64,000 nucleotides of DNA from Novosphingobium percolationis (GCF_020179425.1 NZ_JAILYM010000010.1:1-64000), one strand, 5' to 3'; counted from the stretch's first letter, positions 33,409 through 43,415 are shown. The notes: a model not told the origin generated them from the letters alone. Program-made: numbers and translations.

Positions 33409-33744
33409 ATGCATCGATTGACGATCCTTTTTGCTTGCCTGGCCGTGTTCCTGACCCTTGGGGTGGGATCGATCACGCATGCAATGGAACCGATCGTCTG
33501 CATCGATGCCAACAGTGCTGCCGAAATCGGTCATACCGACGGCGACGGCGACCAGGTGCCCGCCGATAGCGACAAGGGCTATCCCCACCATCATGGCAGC
33601 TGCCATGGCCATCATGTCGCCGCGCCACTGGCGAAAGCCGACACCGTTGGTCAGGATAAGAACGCATCCATCATGCTGCCGACACAGGAAACAGCCCTGA
33701 CGGCCGCGCCGGCCGACCCGGCGTTACGTCCTCCACAAGCCTGA
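33409..33744 (+). CDS. small His-rich periplasmic protein (CzcI-like position)
   Basis: The 111-residue protein has a signal peptide (to about residue 25) and a His/Cys cluster, HHHGSCHGHH, near residues 60-70, in an otherwise polar chain. Short His-rich secreted proteins of this kind precede czcC in many Czc operons (CzcI). Sequence alone supports only a metal-binding periplasmic protein. AAGGAG lies before the ATG, and czcC follows after 65 bases. Confidence 0.65.
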   Translation: MHRLTILFACLAVFLTLGVGSITHAMEPIVCIDANSAAEIGHTDGDGDQVPADSDKGYPHHHGSCHGHHVAAPLAKADTVGQDKNASIMLPTQETALTAAPADPALRPPQA

Positions 33745-33809
33745 CGATTCCCTAGCTCCCTCCGGCATCGACCGGTGGGCTCTCGAGGTTCGTCAGGAGT
33801 TCTTCATCC

Positions 33810-35075
33810 ATGCATCGTGTCATCGCGGCCTTACTGGCCGTAACGTCCTGCGCGTCGATCGCGCAGGCGCAGACGGCCACATCGCCACCATCTGCCAATC
33901 AACCTGTCTTCACACTGGATCGTGCCCGCACCATCGCCGGGGGTAGCTCCCCCAGTATCGATGCTGCGAGCGCGGACCTGCGCGCCGCTGGTGCCGCGCG
34001 CACTATCGCTGGGCTCCGACCCAATCCCGAAATCCAGGTGCAGACGGAGAATGTCGCGGGGTCCGGCGACTATCGCGGTCTTCGCAGCGCCGAGACGACG
34101 GCAAGCCTTGCCTTGCCGATCGAATTGGGCGGAAAGCGGTCGGCCCGGATCGCAGTCGCCGACTCCCGCAGCAATCGCGCTCGCATCGACGCGGCCATCG
34201 CGCTTGCAGACCTCAATCTGCGCATATCCCAGACCTATATCGAAGCCGCCGCCGCCGAGCGGCACGTGGAGGTCGCACGCCAGCAAGCCGAGATCGCGGG
34301 CAATGCCTTCCGGGCGGCGCGCGTCCGCGTGACTGCCGGGGCAGGGGCGCCGATCGACCAGCAGCGCGCCGATGTGCTGCGCGTCAACGCCGAGCTTGGA
34401 CTGGAAAAGGCGATCCGCGAGGCCGAAGTGGCGCGCGGCAATCTTGCGCGCCTGATCGGTCAACCGATCGACGGTGCACTTGATCTGGCATGGTTCGACC
34501 GGGTTGGCGGCTACGGGCCGACAATGCCGATTACGCCCGAAGGAACACTGGCACTTGCCGCCGCGCAGGCGGACGTGAGTACCGCCAACGCCCAGGTACG
34601 GCTCGCACGATCCCAGCGGGTGCCCGACATCACGGTCAGCGCCGGTGCCCGGCGCCTCGCGGCGACCAACGACATGGCGGCGGTGGTGGGGATCGCCATT
34701 CCCTTTCCCGTCTTCAACAACGGGTCCGCAGCCGTCAGCCAGGCGCGGGCCGAACAGGATCGCGCCGACGCCAATCGCAGGATTGCGATCATCGAGGCCG
34801 AGCAGGCCATCGCAGGCGCACAGGCCCAACTCGCCAATGCGGCGGCGACGGCCCGATCGACGGGCGGCCCCGGCCTTGCCGCGGCAATGGAGGCGGCGCG
34901 GATTGCCCGTGTCGGTTATGCCCAGGGCAAGTTCAGCCAGCTCGACCTGCTGGAGGCGGAAAGAACGCTTGCCGAAACGCGCGCTGCTTTCACCGATGCG
35001 CTGGCGGCCTATCACGATGCCGAGGCTCGCCTTGAGCGACTGACCGCTCCCGCGCCGGAAGTGGGGGAACGCTGA
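33810..35075 (+). CDS. czcC: CzcC-like outer-membrane factor
   Basis: The 421-residue protein has a signal peptide (MHRVIAALLAVTSCASIAQAQ) and two OEP repeats of long helices with outer-membrane strands, as in CzcC/CnrC. It shares family features with the CusC-like protein at 21947 but is clearly distinct in sequence. CAGGAG lies upstream. It provides the outer-membrane channel for the Czc pump; 122 bases without a gene separate it from czcB. Confidence 0.9.
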   Translation: MHRVIAALLAVTSCASIAQAQTATSPPSANQPVFTLDRARTIAGGSSPSIDAASADLRAAGAARTIAGLRPNPEIQVQTENVAGSGDYRGLRSAETTASLALPIELGGKRSARIAVADSRSNRARIDAAIALADLNLRISQTYIEAAAAERHVEVARQQAEIAGNAFRAARVRVTAGAGAPIDQQRADVLRVNAELGLEKAIREAEVARGNLARLIGQPIDGALDLAWFDRVGGYGPTMPITPEGTLALAAAQADVSTANAQVRLARSQRVPDITVSAGARRLAATNDMAAVVGIAIPFPVFNNGSAAVSQARAEQDRADANRRIAIIEAEQAIAGAQAQLANAAATARSTGGPGLAAAMEAARIARVGYAQGKFSQLDLLEAERTLAETRAAFTDALAAYHDAEARLERLTAPAPEVGER

Positions 35076-35197
35076 GCGATGCAGCCTTCCTTCCCAGCGG
35101 TGCAGTTCATCACGCACTTTCCCATCATGACGGCGACCTGCGCGCCGTCGATCGCCGGGCCGTCGCGCCTTGGCCAGCCTCATTCCGGAGATATCCT

Positions 35198-36364
35198 ATG
35201 ATCCAAGACAAGCGCCTTTTGAGCGGCGTGGCGGGCGCCGTGTTGCTCGCCGCTGTGGGCGGTTTTTCCGTCGCGCGCTGCACGAGCGACACACCTCCCG
35301 CCACAACCGAGAATGCCGCGAAGAGCGAGGAGGCAGAGGGCGATGCGCCCGCCGATACGATCACGATGACGGCGGCCGCGATCAAGGATGCAGGCGTCGT
35401 CACCGAGACGATCAGCGCGGGCGGGCTGGGCGCGGAGATTGTATCCCAGGCGATCATCACTCCTTCACCGACCGGCGAGGCTATCGTGACCGCTAGGGCG
35501 GGTGGTGCCGTAACGCGCGTCCTGAAGCGGCTCGGCGATCCGGTTCGCGCCGGCGAGGCGCTGGCGGTGGTCGAAAGCCGCGATGCCGCGCAGATCGCGG
35601 CGGACCGTACCGCCGCTGGTGCCAAGGCAACGCTGGCGCAGAAGGCGTTGGCCCGCGAACGCTATCTGTATGACCAGAAGGTCTCCGCACGGGTCGATCT
35701 GGAGACCGCGCAGGCGGAAGCTGCATCGGCCGCCGCGGAAGCCCGGCGCGCGGCGGTTGCAGCGGGTGCCGCCAACATCACGTCCGACGGTCGCGGCGTT
35801 GTCCTCGCAAGTCCGATCTCGGGTCGCGTGACCGCAATGAAGGTCAGTCTAGGTGCCTATGTGCAACCGGAGACCGAATTGTTCCGGGTCGCTGATCCGC
35901 GTCAGATCCAGATCGAGGCGGCGGTCGGCGCGGCCGATGCGGCTCGCCTCGAAGCGGGCGACAAGGCGATCGTCGAACTGCCTGATGGCCGTACCGTGGA
36001 TGCACGGGTGCGGGCGGTGACCCCCACGCTCAGCGGCGAGACGCGCGCCGCCACCGCCGTCCTGGACGTGACCAGCGGCCTTCTTCAACCCGGCCTTGCG
36101 GTCCGCGTGCGGATGATTCCGAGCCGGGGCGCGACGACCAGCGCGATCGTCGTTCCCGAAGAAGCGGTGCAGTCGGTCAATGGTCGCGACGTCGTGTTCG
36201 TTCGTACCGCCAATGGCTTCAAAGCGACGCCCGTGACGACGGGGCAACGCAGTGCCGGCCGGATCGAGATTGCGTCGGGTTTCCCTGCTGGCCAGGCCAT
36301 CGCCACCCGCAACGCCTTCCTGCTCAAAGCCGAGCTCGGCAAGGGCGCGGGGGAAGAGGAATGA
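35198..36364 (+). CDS. czcB: CzcB-like RND periplasmic adaptor
   Basis: The 388-residue adaptor has an N-terminal membrane anchor or lipid-signal-like segment (GGFSVARC), a barrel-sandwich domain split by a short helical hairpin (residues ~110-190), and beta-barrel and membrane-proximal domains. It lacks the CusB Met stretch and the CusF domain, fitting a divalent-metal pump. CGGAGA precedes the ATG. The stop overlaps the next gene (ATGA). Confidence 0.9.
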   Translation: MIQDKRLLSGVAGAVLLAAVGGFSVARCTSDTPPATTENAAKSEEAEGDAPADTITMTAAAIKDAGVVTETISAGGLGAEIVSQAIITPSPTGEAIVTARAGGAVTRVLKRLGDPVRAGEALAVVESRDAAQIAADRTAAGAKATLAQKALARERYLYDQKVSARVDLETAQAEAASAAAEARRAAVAAGAANITSDGRGVVLASPISGRVTAMKVSLGAYVQPETELFRVADPRQIQIEAAVGAADAARLEAGDKAIVELPDGRTVDARVRAVTPTLSGETRAATAVLDVTSGLLQPGLAVRVRMIPSRGATTSAIVVPEEAVQSVNGRDVVFVRTANGFKATPVTTGQRSAGRIEIASGFPAGQAIATRNAFLLKAELGKGAGEEE

Positions 36365-36783
36365 GGCGCGCCACAGCCCTGCAAATCGTTGCAGGAGGCG
36401 CGGTCGGCGTTTTGACGTCGGCCTGCGCCCACAATCCAGCGCTCGCTATCACGCCCGATATGAGATCCGGCAAATCGCTGAAAATCTGGAGCGTCCATGC
36501 CGAGGACGCCGGTGACACCGTTCTGGTCCACGGCCTGGTCCGGCGCCCCGCATTGGCCCTTGGCATGCTTTACGGGCATCTGCATGTCGTTGCCCGTTTT
36601 TCGGATGGTCGTCCCGACGTGATCGCCGATACACGCTGGAGCAGGATCGCCCCCAGAGGCTCACGCACCGGTTCATATGCCGTGCGCTTGCCGATCGCGG
36701 ATGCTGCCGCTGTCTCCCACATCACCGTGTCCTACGCCCCAACCGCTGACGCAGCGGACACGATCCCAGGAATGAACCCATGA
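36361..36783 (+). CDS. lipoprotein-like protein coupled between czcB and czcA
   Basis: The 140-residue product has a signal sequence with the lipobox VLTSAC near residue 22. The mature domain is beta-rich (SLKIWSVHAEDAGDTVLVHGLVRR..., then a conserved-looking GSYAVRLP), and no metal motif is visible. I do not recognise a family. Both ends overlap neighbours (ATGA with czcB, ATGA with czcA), so it is made in step with the pump. It is not part of the standard CzcCBA set and could be an accessory subunit of this pump. Confidence 0.65.
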   Translation: MRRATALQIVAGGAVGVLTSACAHNPALAITPDMRSGKSLKIWSVHAEDAGDTVLVHGLVRRPALALGMLYGHLHVVARFSDGRPDVIADTRWSRIAPRGSRTGSYAVRLPIADAAAVSHITVSYAPTADAADTIPGMNP

Positions 36784-39700
36784 TCGCGAACCTTATGGCG
36801 CTATCCGTCCGCGCACGCTGGGCGGTCGTTCTCCTCTTTCTCGTCGTTGCCGGCTTCGGCGCGTGGCAGCTCACCAAGCTGCCGATCGACGCTGTTCCCG
36901 ACATCACCAACAACCAGGTCCAGATCAACACGGTCGAGCGCGGGCTCTCGCCGATCGAGATCGAAAAGCGCGTTACCTTCCCGATCGAGACCGCCCTGGC
37001 CGGCATTCCCGGCCTTGAAACCACGCGTTCGCTCTCGCGCAACGGGTTCAGCCAGGTCTCGGCGATCTTCACCGACAAGACCGACCTCTATTTCGCGCGC
37101 CAGCAGGTGAGCGAACGGTTGACCCAGGCCCGTGACACCCTACCCGATGGCGTGCAGCCGCAGATTGGCCCGGTTACGACGGGTCTGGGCGAAGTGCTGA
37201 TGTATTCGGTCGACTTCGCCAATCCCGGCGGGAAGGGCGCGACCATCCGCAACGGCCAGCCCGGCTGGCAATCGGATGGCAGCTTCCTCACGCCAGAGGG
37301 TGCTCGGCTGACGGACGAAGTGGGCCGGGCCGCCTATCTGCGAACCGTGCAGGATTGGATTATCCGTCCCCAGCTCCGCACCGTCCAGGGCGTCGCTGGG
37401 ATCGACTCGATCGGCGGCTACGCCAAGCAATATATCGTCGAGCCCGATCCGGTGAAGCTGTCCTCCTATGGCATCTCCTATTCGGAACTCGCCAAGGCAC
37501 TGGAAGCATCCAATCTTGCTGTGGGCGCCAACTACTTCAACCGGGGTGGCGAGGCGTTCCTGCTCCGTGCAGACGCGCGCATCCGCGACATGGACGAGAT
37601 CGAGGATGCCATTGTCGCAACGCGTGGTGGTTTACCCATTTTCGTAAAAGACGTCGCCAATGTGAAGATCGGCGGCGAACTGCGCACCGGCGCGGCCAGC
37701 CAGAACGGTCATGAGGCCGTGATCGGCACCGCGCTGATGCTGATCGGCGAGAATAGCCGCGTTGTTGCGCGCAATGTCGGTGAGCGGCTGGATGGCATCG
37801 GAAAGTCGTTGCCGCCTGGCATCAAGGTGACGACGGTCCTCGACCGCTCGAAGCTGGTCAACGCGACCGTCGCAACGGTGCAGCGGAACCTGATCGAAGG
37901 CGCGATCCTCGTCGCCGCCGCTCTCTTTCTGTTGCTCGGCAATGTCCGCGCCGCGATCATCGCCGTACTCATCATTCCCTTCTCGTTCCTGATGATGGCA
38001 ATCGGCATGAACGCCTTCCGCGTGCCGGGCAATCTCATGAGCCTGGGCGCACTCGACTTCGGCCTGATCGTCGACGGCGCGGTGATCATCATCGAAAACT
38101 GCCTGGCGCGGCTCGCGCACCGGCAGGAGCATGAAGGGCGGCTGCTCAACCTGCGCGAACGTCTCGAAGAGACCATGCGGGCGTCCCAGGAGATGATCAA
38201 GCCAACGGTGTTCGGACAAGGAATCATTCTGCTCGCCTTCGCGCCATTGCTCATGTTCACGGGCGTCGAGGGCAAGACTTTCTCTCCGATGGCGATCACG
38301 ATCATGCTCGCGCTGGTGGCGGCGTTCATCCTGGCCCTCACATTCGTGCCTGCAATGGTGGCACTCCTGATCCGGGGCAAGGTCTCGGAGAAGGAAGTGT
38401 GGATCATCGCCAAGGCCAAGGAACGCTACTTGCCCTTGCTCGACAAGGCGGTAGCGCGGCCTTGGCCGTTCATCGGTGCCGGCTTCGCCTTCTTCGCGGC
38501 GTCGATGCTGGTGTTCGGTCTCCTTGGGCAGGAGTTCATCCCCCAGCTCGACGAGAAGAATGTGGCGCTTGCCTCGACCCGCGTACCTTCGGTGTCTCTC
38601 GAAAAGTCGTTGCAGATGCAAAGAGAGGTGGAGCGCGCTGTCACCAGCCTGCCGGAGGTGGAACTCATGTTCTCCAAGACCGGCACCGCAGAGGTGGCCA
38701 CCGACCCGATGCCGCCGAACATTTCCGATGGTTTTGTTATCCTCAAACCACAAGAGGAGTGGCCTGCGGGCGTCACGTCGAAGGCCGATGTGCTCAAACG
38801 CATTGAGGAGAAGTCGGGCACGAAGATCGGCAATGCCTTCGAGGTGAGCCAACCGATCCAGCTCCGCTTCAACGAGCTGATCGCGGGCGTGCGCGGTGAT
38901 GTCGCGATCAAGCTCTATGGCGACGATCTCGACAAGATGGGGGTGGCAGCCCAGCAGATCGTCCGCGTGCTCCAGAGCATCCCTGGCGCCGCCGACGTGA
39001 AGGCCGAGCAGACCAGCGGTTCGCCAACGCTGGATGTGAAGTTCGATCGTGCCGCGATCGCGCGCTACGGCCTGACGATTGAGGAGGTCGCCGATACGGT
39101 GGCCGCTGCGATGGGCGGGCGTGAAGCGGGGTTGCTCTTCGAAGGAGATCGACGCTTCGAAGTGACGGTCCGCGTTCCCGACACGACCCGGCTCAGTCTC
39201 GACGCACTTGCCGCCCTTCCGGTTCTGCTTCCACAGGATGGGGACGTGGTTCGGGGTTCCGTCCCGCTGTCGCAGGTGGCGCAGTTCCGGTTCAGCGAAG
39301 GACTGAACCAGATCAGCCGCGAGAATGGCAAGCGGCGCGTGGTGATCCAGACCAATGTGCGTGGTCGCGATATCGGATCATTTGTGCTCGAGGCGCAGGC
39401 CAAGGTGGACAAGGTGGCGGTGCCAGCCGGCTCCTATCTGGAGTGGGGCGGTCAGTTCCAGAATCTCCAGGCGGCGTCCGACAGACTGTCGATCGTCGTG
39501 CCCTTGTGCTTCGTGGCAATCTTCGGGCTGCTTTACATGGCGCTGGGCGGGATTGCTCGCGCAGCGGCCGTGTTCCTGGCCGTCCCGCTGGGCCTTGCAG
39601 GCGGCGTCTATACGTTGTGGCTGACAGGCATAGCCTTCTCCGTTTCGGCGGCGGTCGGCTTTATCTGTCTTGCTGGCGTCGCAGTTCTCAACGGTCTCGT

Positions 39701-40037
39701 CGTGATGTCGGCCATTCGAGAGCGCCTCGAAGGCGGACTCGAACTGAGTCAGGCGATCGTTGATGGTTGCAGGGAAAAGATGCGTGCAGTCATCATGACC
39801 GGGTTCGTGCCCGCGATCGGCTTCGTGCCGATGGCGCTCGCTCATGGCACCGGCGCCGAAGTGCAGAAGCCGCTCGCGACCGTCGTGATCGGCGGCCTGA
39901 TCGCGGCGACGATCCTCACCCTGCTCGTGCTCCCTGCCATCTCCAAGGTGGTGCTGGGCCTGGGCGAGCGGATCTCGCGCCGGAATCCCAAACAGCATGA
40001 CGACGCGGCACCCGATGCCGCGCCGGCTGCGCTCTGA
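36780..40037 (+). CDS. czcA: CzcA-type divalent heavy-metal RND efflux pump
   Basis: The 1085-residue pump has the RND fold. Helix 4 contains ALDFGLIVDGAVIIIEN with D426, D432 and E439, the three acidic residues of the Zn/Co/Cd (HME1) class. This separates it clearly from the CusA-like pump at 24660. With CzcB and CzcC it should expel Zn, Co and Cd. The C-terminus is short and polar. Translation is coupled to the preceding lipoprotein gene. Confidence 0.95.
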   Translation: MIANLMALSVRARWAVVLLFLVVAGFGAWQLTKLPIDAVPDITNNQVQINTVERGLSPIEIEKRVTFPIETALAGIPGLETTRSLSRNGFSQVSAIFTDKTDLYFARQQVSERLTQARDTLPDGVQPQIGPVTTGLGEVLMYSVDFANPGGKGATIRNGQPGWQSDGSFLTPEGARLTDEVGRAAYLRTVQDWIIRPQLRTVQGVAGIDSIGGYAKQYIVEPDPVKLSSYGISYSELAKALEASNLAVGANYFNRGGEAFLLRADARIRDMDEIEDAIVATRGGLPIFVKDVANVKIGGELRTGAASQNGHEAVIGTALMLIGENSRVVARNVGERLDGIGKSLPPGIKVTTVLDRSKLVNATVATVQRNLIEGAILVAAALFLLLGNVRAAIIAVLIIPFSFLMMAIGMNAFRVPGNLMSLGALDFGLIVDGAVIIIENCLARLAHRQEHEGRLLNLRERLEETMRASQEMIKPTVFGQGIILLAFAPLLMFTGVEGKTFSPMAITIMLALVAAFILALTFVPAMVALLIRGKVSEKEVWIIAKAKERYLPLLDKAVARPWPFIGAGFAFFAASMLVFGLLGQEFIPQLDEKNVALASTRVPSVSLEKSLQMQREVERAVTSLPEVELMFSKTGTAEVATDPMPPNISDGFVILKPQEEWPAGVTSKADVLKRIEEKSGTKIGNAFEVSQPIQLRFNELIAGVRGDVAIKLYGDDLDKMGVAAQQIVRVLQSIPGAADVKAEQTSGSPTLDVKFDRAAIARYGLTIEEVADTVAAAMGGREAGLLFEGDRRFEVTVRVPDTTRLSLDALAALPVLLPQDGDVVRGSVPLSQVAQFRFSEGLNQISRENGKRRVVIQTNVRGRDIGSFVLEAQAKVDKVAVPAGSYLEWGGQFQNLQAASDRLSIVVPLCFVAIFGLLYMALGGIARAAAVFLAVPLGLAGGVYTLWLTGIAFSVSAAVGFICLAGVAVLNGLVVMSAIRERLEGGLELSQAIVDGCREKMRAVIMTGFVPAIGFVPMALAHGTGAEVQKPLATVVIGGLIAATILTLLVLPAISKVVLGLGERISRRNPKQHDDAAPDAAPAAL

Positions 40038-40049
40038 GAGGAAATGAAG

Positions 40050-40406
40050 ATGAATGAACAAGCAAAATTGCTGCGCATCTACACCGACGAAGCCTCATAT
40101 TTTGGCGACCGCAAGGTGTTCGAGGTCGTCGCTACGCGTGCGCGTGATGCGAAGGTGGCCGGGGTGACGGTGCTCCAGGCATTGGTCGGCTTCGGCCGAT
40201 CAGCGCATGTCCACCGCCATCATATTCTCGAGGACGATCAGTCGCTGGTCATCGAGATCGTGGATGAGGATGCGCGGCTTCGTGCCTTTGTCGCTTCGCT
40301 CGCCGATGTGACCGGCATCGGCCTCATGACCCTGGAAGTTGTCGAGATTGTGGGGGGTGAAGCCGCAAGCTTCGCCCCGAGCGACATGCCGGGCGATGAG
40401 CAATGA
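40050..40406 (+). CDS. DUF190 PII-like protein
   Basis: The ~118-residue protein has the DUF190 ferredoxin-like fold, with KLLRIYTDEAS at the start, HRHHILEDDQSLVIEIVD in the middle and hydrophobic strands at the end. DUF190 proteins resemble PII signalling proteins and sit beside transporters. ATG 40050 has a better-spaced ribosome site than ATG 40044. It lies 12 bases after czcA and overlaps the ATPase start (ATGA), so it may tune one or both pumps; this is inference. Confidence 0.8.
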   Translation: MNEQAKLLRIYTDEASYFGDRKVFEVVATRARDAKVAGVTVLQALVGFGRSAHVHRHHILEDDQSLVIEIVDEDARLRAFVASLADVTGIGLMTLEVVEIVGGEAASFAPSDMPGDEQ

Positions 40407-42937
40407 CGGAAAAGCTGCGCCTGCAATTGCCGCTTCTCCTGCCGGAAGTCGATGACACGGCCGATGGCTGTGTGGCGCGCCTCGTGGCCAGTCTAAGCGC
40501 GCGGGAGGGTGTCCTCGACGCCCATATCGTCGCGGCGCAAGGCGATGCGCCGGCGAAGCTTTGCGTCCATTATGACCCGGATTTCCTGTCCTTGCCGCGC
40601 ATTCGCGAACTCGCGCAAAGCGAAGGCGCGAAGATCACCGAGCGATTTGGGCATCTGCGCTGGGATGTCGAAGGACTCTCCAACCAGCGCCGCGCGCGTA
40701 CTGTCGCGGAACGACTGCTACTCGCTCCTGGTATCGTCGAGGCCGATGCATCGGCGTCAGGCGTGGTGCGGTTGGACTTCGACCGTGAGACAATCTCAGA
40801 GAGCGATATTCGTCAGCTGCTCGGGGAGATGGGTCTCGGCGTCCGTGCTGAGCCGGGGAGGACGCCGCCGCCGCCCGCGGCGGCGGACGTTGCCGACGCC
40901 CACGCTGGCCATGATCATGGCGATGAAAAGGGTCATGAGCGGCACGATCATGGCGCCGGCAAAGAAGGCGAGGGGCATGATCACGCGCATGGCGGGATGA
41001 TATTCGGTGCGAATACCGAAATCATTTTCGCCATCATGTGCGGCGCATTCGCGGCTGTCGGATTCGGCGTGGAGAAGCTTTCCAACGCGCCCGCCTGGAT
41101 ACCGATGGCCTCCTACATTCTGGCCTATGGCTCGGGCGGCTATTTCACGCTGCGTGAGGCGATCGACAATCTGCGCATGAAGCGGTTCGAGATCGACACG
41201 CTCATGCTCGTGGCCGCTGCCGGCGCGGCCGCGCTGGGTGCCTGGGCGGAAGGCGCGCTGCTGTTGTTCCTGTTCAGCATGGGTCATTCGCTCGAACATT
41301 ATGCGATGGGCCGGGCCAAGCGCGCCATCGAGGCGCTCGCTGAGCTCGCGCCTCAGACCGCGCTTGTGCGGCGGGACGGGCAAACCCGGGAAATCCCTGT
41401 CGAGGAGCTCGCGATCGGCGACATCGCGATCGTCAAGCCCAACGAACGCATGCCGGCCGACGGGTTCGTGATCGTCGGCATCTCGAGCGTGAACCAGGCG
41501 CCGGTCACCGGCGAGAGCATGCCGGTGGACAAGCGACCGGTCGATGATCCGGCGGCGTCGGCGGCGCAGCCAGACAAGGTTGCCGCGGCGCATCGGATCT
41601 TTGCAGGGACGATCAATGGCGCAGGCGCGATCGAGGTACAGGTAACGCGCTTGTCGAAGGATACCACGCTTGCCAAGGTCGTGCAGATGGTAGGCGAAGC
41701 CGAGGCGCAGAAGTCGCCGACCCAGCGCTTCACCGATCGTTTCGAGCGGATCTTCGTGCCCTCCGTCCTGGTGCTCGTCGTGCTGCTGCTGTTCGCCTGG
41801 GTCGTGATCGACGAGCCATTTCGTGACAGCTTCTATCGCGCCATGGCGGTGCTGGTGGCTGCCAGCCCCTGTGCGCTCGCGATCGCGACGCCGAGCGCGG
41901 TGCTGTCGGGGATTGCTCGCGCCGCGCGCGGTGGCGTGCTGGTCAAGGGGGGAGGGCCACTCGAGAATCTCGGCACTCTACGCGCCATCGCCTTCGACAA
42001 GACTGGCACGCTGACAGAAGGCCGGCCCCAGATCACGGACGTTATTCCTGCCGACGGCGCCACCGAAGCGGATTTGCTGCGTATTGCCATCGCCGTTGAA
42101 AGCCTGAGCGATCATCCACTCGCTGCCGCCGTTGCTGCTGGTGGTCGCGAGCGGCTCGGGGAGGCGCCAATCCCCATCGCGACCGACCTGCGCAGCATCA
42201 CGGGTCGCGGCGTCCAGGCCATGGTCGATGGAGAGGCTGTCCATATCGGCAGTCCCAAATTGTTCGGAGAGGTCGACGGCGCTCCGTTGCCGGAAGGCCT
42301 GCGCGATGCCGGTGTGAAACTTGAGGAGACAGGCCGGACGACAATGATCGTTCGCATAGGCGATCACTATCTCGGCGTAATCGGGCTGATGGACGCGCCG
42401 CGTGGCGCCGCGGTCACGACGCTCGCGCGACTGCACAAACTTGGGATCACGCGCATGATCATGATCTCAGGGGACAATCAGCGTGTCGCCGACGCCATCG
42501 CCAAGGAGGTCGGACTCGACGAGGCATGGGGCGATCTCATGCCCGAGGACAAGGTCGAAGCCATCAAGAAGCTGAAGGCGCAGGACAAGGTGGCGATGGT
42601 CGGCGACGGCGTCAACGATGCGCCGGCCATGGCCAATGCGACCGTTGGCATTGCGATGGGAGCGGCCGGATCGGATGTCGCCCTCGAGACGGCAGATGTT
42701 GCCCTGATGGCCGACGATCTTGCGCATTTGCCGTTCGCGGTTGGCCTTAGCCGACAGACGAGCCGGATCATTCGCCAGAACCTCTATATGAGCCTTGGCG
42801 TCGTCGCGGTGCTCCTGCCGGCGACGATCCTGGGCCTCGGCATCGGTCCGGCAGTGCTGGCACATGAGGGCTCGACGTTGGTCGTCGTGTTCAACGCCCT
42901 GCGGCTGCTTGCCTTCAAGGATCGGGACCATGTTTGA
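40403..42937 (+). CDS. P1B-4-type heavy-metal ATPase (Co/Zn/Cd class) with His-rich N-terminal linker
   Basis: The 844-residue ATPase has SPC (488-490) in the metal-site helix instead of CPC, phosphorylated D532 in DKTGT, GDGVNDAP and HEGST in the last helix pair. SPC plus HEGxT marks the P1B-4 subgroup (CoaT/CtpD-like). The N-terminus has two HMA-sized segments (residues ~1-70 and 80-148) without the CxxC metal motif, then a His/Asp-rich linker (167-197). It should export Co, Zn, Cd or Fe. It is coupled to DUF190 at the start and overlaps the next gene at the end. Confidence 0.9.
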   Translation: MTEKLRLQLPLLLPEVDDTADGCVARLVASLSAREGVLDAHIVAAQGDAPAKLCVHYDPDFLSLPRIRELAQSEGAKITERFGHLRWDVEGLSNQRRARTVAERLLLAPGIVEADASASGVVRLDFDRETISESDIRQLLGEMGLGVRAEPGRTPPPPAAADVADAHAGHDHGDEKGHERHDHGAGKEGEGHDHAHGGMIFGANTEIIFAIMCGAFAAVGFGVEKLSNAPAWIPMASYILAYGSGGYFTLREAIDNLRMKRFEIDTLMLVAAAGAAALGAWAEGALLLFLFSMGHSLEHYAMGRAKRAIEALAELAPQTALVRRDGQTREIPVEELAIGDIAIVKPNERMPADGFVIVGISSVNQAPVTGESMPVDKRPVDDPAASAAQPDKVAAAHRIFAGTINGAGAIEVQVTRLSKDTTLAKVVQMVGEAEAQKSPTQRFTDRFERIFVPSVLVLVVLLLFAWVVIDEPFRDSFYRAMAVLVAASPCALAIATPSAVLSGIARAARGGVLVKGGGPLENLGTLRAIAFDKTGTLTEGRPQITDVIPADGATEADLLRIAIAVESLSDHPLAAAVAAGGRERLGEAPIPIATDLRSITGRGVQAMVDGEAVHIGSPKLFGEVDGAPLPEGLRDAGVKLEETGRTTMIVRIGDHYLGVIGLMDAPRGAAVTTLARLHKLGITRMIMISGDNQRVADAIAKEVGLDEAWGDLMPEDKVEAIKKLKAQDKVAMVGDGVNDAPAMANATVGIAMGAAGSDVALETADVALMADDLAHLPFAVGLSRQTSRIIRQNLYMSLGVVAVLLPATILGLGIGPAVLAHEGSTLVVVFNALRLLAFKDRDHV

Positions 42938-43415
42938 GGTGGAGCATGTGACGTGCCTGTCGACGTCACCGCTGCGTGTGTGGACGGCGGTGTCCGACCT
43001 TGGCGGCTTTGCGCGGTGGCACCCGTTCATCCGGCTGTCGGGTGTCGCCTCGGAAGGTAGCGCGATCGGGTACACGTACTACACCACCTGGCTGCGCAAG
43101 CCACTGACGGCGCCTGCGACGATCACGCGCTTGCGCAAACCGACGGAAATCAGTTGGATGACAGGGCTGCGGGGCCTGATGATGCTCGAGGAAGCCTATC
43201 AGATCGACGCGACATCGTCCGGAGCACAGGTGCGGCACACTACGCGCTGCTGGGGCCTCGTCTCGATTCTGGCTGCGCGCAAGATGAAAGGCCGCATCCT
43301 GGCCAGTATGGAGGAATCGGACGGGGCTCTCGAGCGCTACCTCAGACCCGGCTCCAAGGCTGCGCGACCGCTTTCGCGCGGCGATCGCCGCGTTGCCAAG
43401 CGCAAGGCTCGCTAG
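42930..43415 (+). CDS. SRPBCC/polyketide cyclase-like domain protein
   Basis: The 161-residue protein starts at ATG 42930, overlapping the ATPase stop by eight bases. The opening MFEVEHVTCLSTSPLRVWTAVSDLGGFARWHPFI is the usual SRPBCC START-like beginning (strand, helix, PxxVWxxVxD). The family binds hydrophobic ligands. There is no obvious link to metals. The basic C-terminal tail (RRVAKRKAR) is unusual. Confidence 0.75.
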   Translation: MFEVEHVTCLSTSPLRVWTAVSDLGGFARWHPFIRLSGVASEGSAIGYTYYTTWLRKPLTAPATITRLRKPTEISWMTGLRGLMMLEEAYQIDATSSGAQVRHTTRCWGLVSILAARKMKGRILASMEESDGALERYLRPGSKAARPLSRGDRRVAKRKAR

